Shown here piece by piece: positions 26,223 through 34,516 of a stretch of 35,647 bases of DNA; positions within the stretch are counted from its first letter, which is position 1, and the number at the start of each line of letters is the position of its first letter. Source of the DNA: Fusibacter bizertensis (GTDB taxonomy: Bacteria > Bacillota > Clostridia > Peptostreptococcales > Acidaminobacteraceae); assembly GCF_029914245.1 (NCBI RefSeq), contig NZ_JARYZI010000017.1:1-35647 (forward strand), written 5' to 3'. The notes below the pieces were generated by a model. The model saw nothing but the letters and a program-made list of their open reading frames with translations. It did no database searches and was not told where the DNA came from. The translations under genes were made by a program, and so were the position numbers.

Positions 26223-27806
26223 ATGTCAGAAAAGCGTGAAAATTGGGGAAGTAAGCTTGGCTTAGTCCTCGCAATGGCAGGAAATGCTGTTGGTTTAGGG
26301 AACTTTTGGAGATATCCGTATCAAGCCGCTAAAAATGGGGGCGGTGCATTTATGCTACCTTACTTTGGGGCACTAATCTTAATGGGTATTCCACTTATGT
26401 TAGTAGAGTGGAGCTTAGGTAGGATGGGTGGTAAGTATGGCCATGGAACATTAGGACCGATGGTATATTTACAAGCACGTGAAGGTGTTAAGCCTAGAAC
26501 TGCTATTCTAATAGGGTCGCTTGCAGGTGGACTAGCACTTGCAGTTACACTACTTGTAAACTCATATTATAACCATATTATAGGTTGGACGATGGGTTAT
26601 ACAGTATTATCATTAACAGGTTCGTATATGAATGTCGAAAGTACAGGACAATTTTTCGCGGATTATATTCAAAATCCAGGATTAGTATTTGGCTTTTGGC
26701 TCTTGGCTCTGACCACATTGATGTTTACAGCAATGGGTGGGATTCAAAAAGGCGTTGAGCGTATGGCTAAGATCTTGATGCCTACAATTTATGTATTCGG
26801 TATTATTCTTATTATCAGAACACTTACACTTGGTTCGCCAAATGCAGCACATCCAGATTGGACACCAATAGCAGGCCTTAACTTTATTTGGTCTCCAAGA
26901 TGGTCAGAACTAAACTGGGCAGCAACAATGGCTGCATGTGGACAAATTTTCTTCACATTGTCAATTGGTATGGGTATTATTTGTAATTATGCATCTTACC
27001 TTAAACCAGATGATGATATCGTTTTATCTGGATTAACAACAGTTGCTCTTAATGAGTTGGCTGAAGTTATCTTAGGTGGTACAATTGCGATTCCAATAGC
27101 TTATGCATTTATGGGACCAGATGGTGTCGGTGCAAGTATTGGTCTATCATTTATCGCTCTGCCAAGTTTGTTTAAGGAAATGGGCTTTGGTAATCTAATT
27201 GGTGCTTTATGGTTCTTATTATTATCTTTTGCTGGATTAACATCAGCAGTTGCTATGTATAACTACTTAGTTTCATTGATTATGGAAAATACAAGCGCAA
27301 TTAGAAAGAAAGCATCAGTTTTAGTTTTCATTGGTTATATAATTGTAGGTTTACCAGTAGCACTTGAGCCTATATTGACTAAAACTGCAGATTTGATGTA
27401 TTTTACAGAAGTTGATAACTGGGTTGGTAACTTCTTCCTCTTCATCTTAGGGATGACAGAGATCATCGTTACTGGCTGGTTATTTAGAGAAAAGGGTCTT
27501 CCTGAGATCAACAGAGGCAGTTACTGGAAAGTACCAAGCTGGTTCTATAAGTTATTTATTCAAGGAATCACTCCAATTGCAATGATAGTTGTACTTGTAA
27601 TGTATGTTGTTGACACTGCAAAACAAGGTTATTACAAACTTATCCCAACTTTTGTTGCGGGTAATGATGCGTTGATTCCATGGGTAATCGCAGGTCGTCT
27701 CGTTGTATTTGGTGTTGTCGCTCTAGGTTGTATTGTTACGTATGCTTCAATCAAGCGCTCTTATAGAGAAGAACTTGATAAAAATGAAGTTATCGTACGT
27801 TTATAA
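26223..27806 (+). CDS. Sodium-dependent NSS-family transporter, large subunit
   Basis: 527 residues with about 11-12 hydrophobic helices. The NSS signature is at the N-terminus: NWGSKLGLVLAMAGNAVGLG and then NFWRYPYQAAKNGGGAFMLP, the sodium and substrate site of the LeuT fold. The family imports amino acids with sodium. A 32-residue partner gene directly downstream suggests the MetP/MetS-type two-component arrangement known from Corynebacterium, where methionine and alanine are carried; the substrate here is not proven. ATG 26223 follows AAAGGGGG; an upstream TTG is not supported. Confidence 0.88.
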   Translation: MSEKRENWGSKLGLVLAMAGNAVGLGNFWRYPYQAAKNGGGAFMLPYFGALILMGIPLMLVEWSLGRMGGKYGHGTLGPMVYLQAREGVKPRTAILIGSLAGGLALAVTLLVNSYYNHIIGWTMGYTVLSLTGSYMNVESTGQFFADYIQNPGLVFGFWLLALTTLMFTAMGGIQKGVERMAKILMPTIYVFGIILIIRTLTLGSPNAAHPDWTPIAGLNFIWSPRWSELNWAATMAACGQIFFTLSIGMGIICNYASYLKPDDDIVLSGLTTVALNELAEVILGGTIAIPIAYAFMGPDGVGASIGLSFIALPSLFKEMGFGNLIGALWFLLLSFAGLTSAVAMYNYLVSLIMENTSAIRKKASVLVFIGYIIVGLPVALEPILTKTADLMYFTEVDNWVGNFFLFILGMTEIIVTGWLFREKGLPEINRGSYWKVPSWFYKLFIQGITPIAMIVVLVMYVVDTAKQGYYKLIPTFVAGNDALIPWVIAGRLVVFGVVALGCIVTYASIKRSYREELDKNEVIVRL

Positions 27807-27818
27807 GGAGGTAATTAT

Positions 27819-27917
27819 ATGTCTGCAGGTGCATTAACATTTATGTTATTGGCATGGGGAATTATCCTTTCGGCAGTAGCAGTAACATTATCTCAATTAA
27901 TCAAGCATAGTAAATAA
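27819..27917 (+). CDS. MetS-like NSS transporter small subunit
   Basis: A tiny gene of 32 residues after AAGGAGGT, 12 bases past the NSS gene. The product begins MSAGALTFMLLAWGIILSAV and ends LIKHSK: one membrane helix with a short basic end. This matches the small-subunit family found beside NSS transporters (methionine/alanine importer small subunit). It is probably needed for activity or stability of the large subunit, as known for MetS. Confidence 0.85.
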   Translation: MSAGALTFMLLAWGIILSAVAVTLSQLIKHSK

Positions 27918-27923
27918 TTATTA

Positions 27924-27954
27924 TAAGCCCCTACTAGTAGTGGGGGCTTATTTT
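27924..27954 (+). terminator. Terminator after the NSS pair
   Basis: Arms 27924-27935 and 27939-27950 pair over 12 bases (one T-G) around a 3-base loop, then TTTT. The ribosome binding site of the next gene starts at 27955, inside the run-out of this terminator. Confidence 0.85.
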
Positions 27955-27964
27955 GGAGGTTTTC

Positions 27965-28639
27965 ATGGGTAAGGCACTGACAGATGTGTTCACACAGCTC
28001 CAGGGAAATTTGAGCAAATATTATAAAGAAAAAAAATTAGAAAAATATGTAACTGAAGTCGTTAATTTAGAGGCGAAGTACGCCGTATTAGAAATTACTG
28101 AAGCGCACGTACCTACTTATGATAGTCTGTGTAAGCGTGGTGTAGAATTGTTAAAACCAGGGAATCTTAAGGACGAAAACAAGTTAAAGTATTTTTTAAG
28201 ATATTGTGAAGCGGCATTATATGATTTTAGAGATGATATGAAACCACTTACGATGATCTTGAGAGCTTTTATGGTGACGACCATGTTTTTCTACCTTTTA
28301 ACACCTCAATATTTTGGCTATATACTACCGCTTATTATGGTAGTTCCAGTTTTTATTGGATTAAGGGGTATGAAGAAAAGAAGTCTAAATGGATTAATTA
28401 CAGGATGTACAATAGTACCATTAGCTATAATGGTTGGTGTGGTGCATTTTAAGAGTATATTTATAGCCTTAAATACTGGTTATGATGCATATATTGCCGA
28501 ATTAGCCGGAATTTACAATTTTTCACTTTCTTTTACAAGTGGACTATTAACGATGATGAATATAATTGCTGCGATTATGTTAGTTGCAGGTGCAGCAACA
28601 GCATATTTAGGGATTAGACATAACAAGATGTTTTTATAG
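27965..28639 (+). CDS. Unrecognised membrane protein
   Basis: 224 residues. About 100 N-terminal residues are soluble and charged, predicted mostly helical (TQLQGNLSKYYKEKKLEKYV). Four hydrophobic segments follow, at about 102-119, 122-135, 146-164 and 196-214, and the C-terminus is short and basic. No family recognised. ATG 27965 follows GGAGGT; the TTG at 27953 overlaps this site and is rejected. No separate promoter is seen, since the gene begins ten bases after a terminator, so it may depend on read-through from the NSS genes. Confidence 0.65.
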   Translation: MGKALTDVFTQLQGNLSKYYKEKKLEKYVTEVVNLEAKYAVLEITEAHVPTYDSLCKRGVELLKPGNLKDENKLKYFLRYCEAALYDFRDDMKPLTMILRAFMVTTMFFYLLTPQYFGYILPLIMVVPVFIGLRGMKKRSLNGLITGCTIVPLAIMVGVVHFKSIFIALNTGYDAYIAELAGIYNFSLSFTSGLLTMMNIIAAIMLVAGAATAYLGIRHNKMFL

Positions 28640-28695
28640 TGGAATAATAAAATCTACGGATATATTATCTATAGATACAATCACCATTTATATGA

Positions 28696-28725
28696 TAAAA
28701 AGCTTGGCAAATGCCAAGCTTTTTT
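28696..28725. terminator. Bidirectional terminator between convergent genes
   Basis: AAAAAGCTTGGCA (28697-28709) pairs perfectly with TGCCAAGCTTTTT (28712-28724). It has an A run on the left and a T run on the right, so it can end transcription from both the membrane-protein gene (plus) and pyrI (minus). Confidence 0.93.
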
Positions 28726-28738
28726 ATATTATAGACTT

Positions 28739-29167
28739 TTAAATTTTGTAAGTTGTAATTTCTTCACAATAGGAGCATTCGTACTCTAGTTTTCCATTAG
28801 CTTTGACAAGTGTGAATTCTGGAATAGCATAATCATCAGAATGTGTAATGCATCTTGGATTTTGACACTTTATCCCACCTTTAATGGTTTTAGGAATAGT
28901 AGCACTAACTTTTTCGAAGAGTTTACCATTTTTAATGACATTTACTGTTATTTTGGGATCTATTAATCCGAGATGATTTAGATCTACGTCAAAAACATTT
29001 TCAACTTTTATGATGTCTTTCGTTCCAAACAACTCACTTTTAACATTCATTAGAAGTACTACTGGATGATCAGTTGCAGCGAACATCAAATTAAATATTT
29101 TGATACCATTTCCAGCACCAATATGGTCAATAACGATTCCATTTTCAATTCCATTAACCTCTAGCAT
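28739..29167 (-). CDS. pyrI: Aspartate carbamoyltransferase regulatory subunit
   Basis: 142 residues. The N-terminal allosteric domain includes GIVIDHIGAGNGIKIF, the nucleotide-binding region, and the C-terminal zinc domain has C101, C106, C131 and C134 (CQNPRC and CSYC). PyrI links catalytic trimers and confers feedback control by pyrimidine nucleotides. The start overlaps the end of pyrB by 14 bases. A pyrBI pair in a Firmicute is typical of Clostridia and not of Bacillus. Confidence 0.96.
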   Translation of the reverse strand: MLEVNGIENGIVIDHIGAGNGIKIFNLMFAATDHPVVLLMNVKSELFGTKDIIKVENVFDVDLNHLGLIDPKITVNVIKNGKLFEKVSATIPKTIKGGIKCQNPRCITHSDDYAIPEFTLVKANGKLEYECSYCEEITTYKI

Positions 29168-30083
29168 ATGGTCCCACCTCCAAAAGTTTAGTGATCAGTG
29201 CCATTCTTACATAAACCCCCATCTCTGATTGTTCGAAATAAATTGCCCGTTGATCATCATCTACGTCATAAGCAATTTCATTAACTCTAGGAAGAGGATG
29301 CATAATTATCATATCTTCTTTTGCATTTTTTAGTTTTTCACGTGTAAGCTTAAAAGAATTCTTGAGTTTTAGGTAATCAGCTTCATTAAAAAATCTTTCT
29401 TTTTGGATGCGTGTCATATAAAGGATATCAACTTCATCAATTACTTCTTCTAAATAAGGGACTTCCTGAAGCTCAACACCAAATTTTTCAACGAGTTGTC
29501 TTTTAAGTGATTCAGGCAACTTTAATTCTTCTGGAGAAACGAGTACAAATTTCTTAGTCCCAAAGCGTGCAAGTGTTCTGATAAGTGAGTGAACAGTTCG
29601 ACCATATTTTAAGTCACCACAAAATGCAACGCTATGTCCACTTATAGTTCCTTTGTATTTTTTTATTGTAATTAAATCAGTTAGTGTTTGAGTAGGATGT
29701 TGATGTCCACCATCACCACCATTGATGATTGGGATAGCAGAATATTGTGAAGCTAATTTTGGAGCGCCTTCTTTAGGATGTCTCATTACGATGATATCAG
29801 CATAGTAACCCATTACTTTTATAGTATCAGCTAAACTTTCCCCTTTTTTTGTCGAACTTGTATCCGCATCTGCAAACCCAATGACATTGCCACCTAGTCG
29901 CATCATTGCGCTATCGAAGCTGAACTTGGTCCGAGTGCTTGGTTCGAAAAATAGTGAAGCCAGTATCTTTCCGTCGCACACTTTGCTGTATTTTTTCGGA
30001 TTGTTATAAATCTCAATTCCTGTATCTACCAGTTCCTCGATTTCATCTAGTGTAAAATCTTCTGGCTCAATTAAATGTCTCAT
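29154..30083 (-). CDS. pyrB: Aspartate carbamoyltransferase catalytic subunit
   Basis: 309 residues, the usual length. SLFFEPSTRTKFSFDSAMMR holds the carbamoyl phosphate loop S49-T52; NGGDGGHQHPTQTLTDL and MHPLPRVNEI complete the active site. It makes carbamoyl aspartate, the committed step of pyrimidine synthesis. The start at 30083 follows AAAAGGAGGA. The reading frame stays open to an ATG at 30185 that has its own AAAAGG, so an N-terminally extended form is formally possible. The leader carries a PyrR-type attenuator. Confidence 0.97.
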   Translation of the reverse strand: MRHLIEPEDFTLDEIEELVDTGIEIYNNPKKYSKVCDGKILASLFFEPSTRTKFSFDSAMMRLGGNVIGFADADTSSTKKGESLADTIKVMGYYADIIVMRHPKEGAPKLASQYSAIPIINGGDGGHQHPTQTLTDLITIKKYKGTISGHSVAFCGDLKYGRTVHSLIRTLARFGTKKFVLVSPEELKLPESLKRQLVEKFGVELQEVPYLEEVIDEVDILYMTRIQKERFFNEADYLKLKNSFKLTREKLKNAKEDMIIMHPLPRVNEIAYDVDDDQRAIYFEQSEMGVYVRMALITKLLEVGPYARG

Positions 30084-30129
30084 ATGTTCCTCCTTTTGAT
30101 TTCTCTGAATCAGATTAAAGTATGGAAAT

Positions 30130-30160
30130 AAAAAATACCTTTGCAGAGACGCAAAGGTAT
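30130..30160 (-). terminator. Attenuator terminator of pyrBI
   Basis: On the minus strand ATACCTTTGC (30160-30151) pairs perfectly with GCAAAGGTAT (30144-30135), then six T residues (30135-30130). It stands between promoter and pyrB. Its 5' arm can instead pair with the 3' part of the upstream loop element: AAAGG with CCTTT, TAT with ATA and GAC with GTC (30194-30181 with 30164-30153). Confidence 0.88.
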
Positions 30161-30189
30161 AGACTTCTATCATAAATATAGTCATAGTT

Positions 30190-30219
30190 CCTTTTCAATC
30201 TCTCGGATCAAATTAAAGG
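30190..30219 (-). promoter_or_regulatory. PyrR-type binding loop in the pyrBI leader
   Basis: On the minus strand CCTT (30219-30216) pairs with AAGG (30193-30190). An upper stem TTGAT/ATTGA (30211-30207 with 30199-30195) carries the loop CCGAGAG (30206-30200). The layout matches the PyrR binding loop of Bacillus pyr leaders, which contains a GAGAG loop. The same design occurs in the pyrC leader. Confidence 0.75.
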
Positions 30220-30237
30220 TAAATTCTTATTGAAATC

Positions 30238-30267
30238 ATCATATCATAATGAGTTAAACAAGGTCAA
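30238..30267 (-). promoter_or_regulatory. Promoter of pyrBI
   Basis: Minus strand: TTGACC (30267-30262) and TATGAT (30243-30238), spaced by 18 bases. Start near 30231, about 12 bases before the PyrR-type loop. Confidence 0.6.
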
Positions 30268-30324
30268 CCTAAAAAAGTATTACTTTTATTTAAATTAGAT
30301 TAGGAAATATAAAGTTTTATGCTA

Positions 30325-30353
30325 TTGACGTGGTCAGAGGGTTATGATAAATT
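30325..30353 (+). promoter_or_regulatory. Putative promoter of pyrC-pyrF-pyrK-pyrD
   Basis: TTGACG (30325-30330) pairs with a weak TAAATT (30348-30353) at 17 bases; a better TATGAT at 30343-30348 is only 12 bases away. The start would be near 30360, just before the PyrR-type loop. The exact -10 is uncertain. Confidence 0.45.
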
Positions 30354-30367
30354 GTAGGAAATTAAAA

Positions 30368-30397
30368 CCTTTAAACAGGTACGAGAGACCTGCAAGG
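30368..30397 (+). promoter_or_regulatory. PyrR-type binding loop in the pyrC leader
   Basis: CCTT (30368-30371) pairs with AAGG (30394-30397). The upper stem CAGGT/ACCTG (30376-30380 with 30388-30392) carries the loop ACGAGAG (30381-30387). The 3' half (30388-30396) can alternatively pair with 30430-30439 of the terminator (ACCTGC with GCAGGT, AAG with CTT), forming the antiterminator. Confidence 0.8.
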
Positions 30398-30426
30398 TGA
30401 ATGATGCGTTTTATAGGATTATTCTA

Positions 30427-30456
30427 CGTCTTGGCAGGTGCCAGGGCGTTTTTTTT
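30427..30456 (+). terminator. Attenuator terminator before pyrC
   Basis: Arms 30427-30436 and 30439-30448 pair over ten positions with two G-U pairs, followed by eight T residues (30449-30456). It lies 90 bases before pyrC, so it controls entry into the operon. Confidence 0.88.
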
Positions 30457-30546
30457 GTAATAATAAACTTTGTGACAGAATCTGAGAACTTGATGTGTAA
30501 ATGTTTTATTTAGAACTTTATTTTTTTATTTGTAATGGAGGTATGG

Positions 30547-31818
30547 ATGGTTTTACTTCGAAATGGTACTGTAGTTAATCCAAAAACTGGACTAAATGGA
30601 AAAATGGACGTATTGATTGAAGGCGATAAAATTGTTGAAGTATCAAATTCAATTGAAATAAGAGAAGGCTTTCAAGTGATTGATGTAAAAGGAAACTATG
30701 TCTTTCCTGGATTTATTGATCTGCATGTTCATTTAAGAGAACCGGGATTCGAATCAAAAGAAACAATATTTACTGGCAGTCGTGCTTGTGCAAAAGGTGG
30801 TTATACAAGTGTTGTATGCATGCCCAATACAAGCCCTGCGTTGCATTCTAAAGAAGTTTTAGAGCACTTAAAAAAAATCATTGAATCTGATAGTGTGATC
30901 AGTATATATCCTGCAGGTGCAATTACTATGAATATCGCCGGAAATGAACTAAGCAACCATGATGAATTATTTGAAACTGGCGCTGTAGCGTTATCTGATG
31001 ATGGACATACTACGATGAATTCAGATTTTATGAGAAAAGCCTTTTTGTCATCTAGAAAATGGAATAGACCCGTTATGACGCATTCTGAAGATCATGAAGT
31101 TACTAAAGCTTTTAGAGAAAAGATTTATCCAACAAATGCAGAATCCGATATAGTAGAAAGAGATATCTCTCTTTGCAAAGAAACAAATGGAATTCTTCAC
31201 GTTTCTCACGTGAGTACAGATAGAGCAATTGATGCAATCAAAAATGCGAAAAATGAAGGTTTAGAAGTGACCGGTGAAGCTGCACCTCATCATTTTGCTT
31301 TAAGTAATCAAACTGTGGATATGACATCTACTCTTTGCAAAGTAAATCCGCCTATCCGAAGTGAAAATGATCGTTTGAAAGTTGTTGACGCGATTAAAAA
31401 TCGAATCATTGAAGTTATTGCGACTGATCATGCGCCACATGAGTTGTCTAGTAAAGAAAAATCATATGGGGATGCAAGCTTTGGTATCAGCGGAATTGAA
31501 AGCGCTTTTTCAGTAAGTTATAAGGCTTTGGTTGAAAGTGGAGCAATAGACTTAATGCATTTAATTGAGATGTTAACAGAAAAGCCTGCTAGAATAGCTA
31601 GACTTGAAAATGTGGGATCAATTGAACCACAGTATGTAGCGGATATAGTCATAGCTGATCTCGATCAAGAAGTGCTTATTAATAGTGACACTTTTGTTTC
31701 AAAAGGAAAAAACACACCATTTAATGGTTACCCTGGAAAAGGAGATATATTGATGACGATACATCATGGTAAAGTGGTGTACTCAAAAAAAAGTGGGAGG
31801 AATTATGTTATCAGATAA
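30547..31818 (+). CDS. pyrC: Dihydroorotase
   Basis: 423 residues, the size of type I dihydroorotases. The metal-binding DLHVHLREPG holds H60 and H62, with later VMTHSEDHEV, HVSHVST and IATDHAPHE segments giving the remaining ligands and the catalytic Asp. It cyclises carbamoyl aspartate to dihydroorotate. ATG 30547 follows GGAGGT (30537-30542); an ATG at 30535 is in frame but precedes that site. It overlaps pyrF by 14 bases. Confidence 0.96.
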   Translation: MVLLRNGTVVNPKTGLNGKMDVLIEGDKIVEVSNSIEIREGFQVIDVKGNYVFPGFIDLHVHLREPGFESKETIFTGSRACAKGGYTSVVCMPNTSPALHSKEVLEHLKKIIESDSVISIYPAGAITMNIAGNELSNHDELFETGAVALSDDGHTTMNSDFMRKAFLSSRKWNRPVMTHSEDHEVTKAFREKIYPTNAESDIVERDISLCKETNGILHVSHVSTDRAIDAIKNAKNEGLEVTGEAAPHHFALSNQTVDMTSTLCKVNPPIRSENDRLKVVDAIKNRIIEVIATDHAPHELSSKEKSYGDASFGISGIESAFSVSYKALVESGAIDLMHLIEMLTEKPARIARLENVGSIEPQYVADIVIADLDQEVLINSDTFVSKGKNTPFNGYPGKGDILMTIHHGKVVYSKKSGRNYVIR

Positions 31819-32737
31819 GTTGATTAAGATGATTATTGAAAAGAGGAGTCCGATAGTAGTAGGGCTAGATCCAAGATTAGAGAATTTGCCAAAAGAAATA
31901 GTGGAGAAGCATTTTCTTGAAGATGGTGAGACATTTAAAGCAGCAGCTGAGAGCATAATTGAATTTAACAAGGGCATAATTGATGCTGTATATGATTTGG
32001 TACCTGCAGTAAAACCTCAAATTGCCTTTTATGAACAATATGGTTTAGAGGGGTTGAGAGCGTATCAAGAGACTTGTGTGTATGCAAAATCTAAAGGACT
32101 CATTGTCGTTGCCGATATAAAAAGAGGAGACATTGGTTCAACCTCAAAAGCGTATTCAATTGCACATCTTGGAAAAACCAAAATAGGAAACAGTTATCAT
32201 TCTGCATTTGAAGCTGACTTTGCAACAGTTAATCCTTATTTAGGGGATGATTGTATGAAAGAATTTATGGAAGAAGTAATGGCGTATGACAAAGGGCTTT
32301 TTATTTTGGTGAAAACATCAAATGAGACTTCAGGTCAAATACAGGATTTACAAGTAGATAAAGAAAAAGTATATGAAAAAGTAGCTGAAATAGTAAATAC
32401 TTGGAATGAAAAAATATATGGTGAAATGGGCTATTCACAAATCGGGGCAGTAGTAGGTGCAACTTATCCAGAAGAACTTGAACTTTTAAGAAAAAAAATG
32501 CCAAAAGCAATATTTTTAGTACCTGGTTATGGTGCACAAGGCGGCGGTGCAAACGATGTTTTAGGAGCTTTTAATGCAGATGGTTTAGGGGCACTTGTAA
32601 ATTCTTCGAGAGGAATTATCTTTGCATTTGAAAAAATGGGATTACACTATCAAGAAGCGGCTAGAAAAGCAACGCTTGAAATGCAGACAGCAATTAACGA
32701 TGCGCTAGAGAAAGCGGGTAAGAAATACTGGATATGA
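31805..32737 (+). CDS. pyrF: Orotidine 5'-phosphate decarboxylase, long type
   Basis: 310 residues, so of the longer OMP decarboxylase subfamily (type 2). The catalytic motif is DIKRGD (104-109); SPIVVGLDPRLENLP is at the N-terminus and FLVPGYGAQGGGANDV near the phosphate site. It forms UMP, the last step of the pathway. ATG 31805 follows GGGAGGA located in the end of pyrC; upstream extension overlapping pyrC is not supported. Confidence 0.95.
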   Translation: MLSDKLIKMIIEKRSPIVVGLDPRLENLPKEIVEKHFLEDGETFKAAAESIIEFNKGIIDAVYDLVPAVKPQIAFYEQYGLEGLRAYQETCVYAKSKGLIVVADIKRGDIGSTSKAYSIAHLGKTKIGNSYHSAFEADFATVNPYLGDDCMKEFMEEVMAYDKGLFILVKTSNETSGQIQDLQVDKEKVYEKVAEIVNTWNEKIYGEMGYSQIGAVVGATYPEELELLRKKMPKAIFLVPGYGAQGGGANDVLGAFNADGLGALVNSSRGIIFAFEKMGLHYQEAARKATLEMQTAINDALEKAGKKYWI

Positions 32738-32747
32738 GGAGTTTTCA

Positions 32748-33533
32748 ATGAAATTTAGCGGAAGAGTAAAAATAATTGAAACAATACAACTTCAAGATGA
32801 TATTTTTAAAATTACAGTTGAGCGTCCAGTGGAAGTTGAAACAATCATCCCGGGACAGTTTTTTAATATTCTAGCTACTACTTCTGGATTGCCGTTACTC
32901 AGACGACCGATATCTGTGAGTCAGATTACTGATGAGACCTTGGAGTTTACGATAAAGGTTTTGGGTAAAGGGACCGAATGGTTAGCCCATAAAGCAGTAG
33001 GCAGTTATTTAGAAATTATGGGACCATTAGGTAATGGGTTTGAAATTGATGGTAACCTAAAAAAAGTATTGCTTTTAGGTGGTGGAATAGGCGTTGCTCC
33101 AATAAAAGGACTACTAGAATATCTATCTCAAAATGACGTTGAATGTGATTCCGTTATTGGTTTTAGAGATTTACCGATCTTCAGTGAGGAATTTATTAGA
33201 AACTCAATGCATAATGAGATAATTTCTGAGAAAAATAGCGCTTATAAACAGGGCTATGTCACAGGATACTTTGAACAATTGGTGAAAGAGAGTAGTTATG
33301 ATGCAATATTTGCATGTGGTCCAGAAGCGATGCTGAGAAGCATAACGAAAGTTGCTGATAAATTTGGGTTGAAATTACAATTGCTAATGGAAGAAAAAAT
33401 GGCATGTGGCATTGGTGCTTGTCTTGTATGTACTTGCAAAGTAAAAGATGGTGATTTTGATTACAAACATGTTAGAAAGTGCAAAGAAGGACCAATGTTT
33501 TATTCTAATGAGGTGATATTCGATGAAGCATAA
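32748..33533 (+). CDS. pyrK: Dihydroorotate dehydrogenase electron transfer subunit
   Basis: 261 residues. FAD binding is marked by LLRRPISVSQ, NAD binding by LLLGGGIGVAPIKGL, and the [2Fe-2S] cluster by C220, C225, C228 and C245. PyrK passes electrons from dihydroorotate oxidation to NAD+, in complex with PyrD type 1B. It follows pyrF by 10 bases with GAGGAG, and overlaps pyrD by 11. Confidence 0.96.
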   Translation: MKFSGRVKIIETIQLQDDIFKITVERPVEVETIIPGQFFNILATTSGLPLLRRPISVSQITDETLEFTIKVLGKGTEWLAHKAVGSYLEIMGPLGNGFEIDGNLKKVLLLGGGIGVAPIKGLLEYLSQNDVECDSVIGFRDLPIFSEEFIRNSMHNEIISEKNSAYKQGYVTGYFEQLVKESSYDAIFACGPEAMLRSITKVADKFGLKLQLLMEEKMACGIGACLVCTCKVKDGDFDYKHVRKCKEGPMFYSNEVIFDEA

Positions 33534-34431
33534 TTTAAAAGTAGACTTAAATGGATTAGAGTTAAAGAATCCAATAACTGTTGCATCGGGAACTTATGGA
33601 TTTGGAAGAGAATATGCCGAATATATGGATCTTAATATTTTGTCAGCAATTTCGGTGAAAGGGTTAACCTTGGAGCCAAGGAAAGGCAATGAAGGTAAAC
33701 GCATTGCAGAGACCCCAATGGGAATGATCAATAGTGTAGGTCTTCAAAATCCAGGAGTATATGAGTTTATTAGACAGGAAATTCCATTTTTAAGGCAGTA
33801 TGATTTGAAAATAATTGCCAATATAAATGGAAATACAATAGATGAATATTGCGAAATTGCACGTATACTAGATCAAGCAGATGTGGATTCAATTGAGTTA
33901 AATATTTCATGTCCAAATGTAAAAAATGGTGGTTTAGCTTTTGGTACTAACCCAAAGGTTGTTAAAGAAGTTGTTTCAAAAGTAAGAAAAGCAACCTCGA
34001 AACATTTAATAGTAAAGCTATCTCCTAATGTTACTGATATAAAAGAAATTGCACGTATAGTTGAGGAACAAGGTGCAAACTGTATATCTATGATAAATAC
34101 AGTAACTGGTATGGCAATTGACATTCATTCTAGAAGACCAGTTTTGAAAAGAGGAAGTGGAGGGCTATCCGGACCTGCAATCAAACCAATAGCTATAAAA
34201 TTGATACATGATGTATATCAGACTGTCAAGATTCCTATACTTGGAATGGGCGGTATAATGTCGGGGGGTGATGCTGTGGAATTTATGTTAGCGGGTGCAT
34301 CTGCGATTGCAATAGGTACAGGAAATTTCGTGAATCCTACATTGCCTAAAATGGCTCTAGAGGGCGTAACTCAATATTTAGAAGATTATGCATATGAAAG
34401 TACTCAACATCTTGTAGGGGACTTACGATAA
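33523..34431 (+). CDS. pyrD: Dihydroorotate dehydrogenase, catalytic subunit (type 1B)
   Basis: 302 residues. ASGTYGFGREYAEYMD at the start, NISCPNVKNGG with the catalytic C130, and IPILGMGGIMSGGDAVEFML near the FMN phosphate site define class 1B. It oxidises dihydroorotate to orotate with FMN. The start lies within the end of pyrK after GAGGTGA. A long terminator follows. pyrE (orotate phosphoribosyltransferase) is not in the window. Confidence 0.96.
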   Translation: MKHNLKVDLNGLELKNPITVASGTYGFGREYAEYMDLNILSAISVKGLTLEPRKGNEGKRIAETPMGMINSVGLQNPGVYEFIRQEIPFLRQYDLKIIANINGNTIDEYCEIARILDQADVDSIELNISCPNVKNGGLAFGTNPKVVKEVVSKVRKATSKHLIVKLSPNVTDIKEIARIVEEQGANCISMINTVTGMAIDIHSRRPVLKRGSGGLSGPAIKPIAIKLIHDVYQTVKIPILGMGGIMSGGDAVEFMLAGASAIAIGTGNFVNPTLPKMALEGVTQYLEDYAYESTQHLVGDLR

Positions 34432-34432
34432 A

Positions 34433-34494
34433 AAAAGCAGTATCAATTAGCTGAAGACATCTTGAAAGTCTTAGTAATTATTGATACTGCTTTT
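34433..34494. terminator. Long bidirectional terminator after pyrD
   Basis: Perfect 15-base arms (34433-34447 and 34480-34494, AAAAGCAGTATCAAT and its complement) enclose a 32-base loop with an inner AAGAC/GTCTT hairpin (34454-34458 with 34468-34472). A on the left and T on the right allow termination of both pyrD and the convergent gene. Confidence 0.88.
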
Positions 34495-34516
34495 CTATTT
34501 TGTTGAGTTGTATGCT

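Noticed and set aside
30336-30460. T-box or other riboswitch before pyrC
   Set aside because: No T-box sequence (TGG bulge) or specifier loop; the layout instead matches PyrR-type attenuation.
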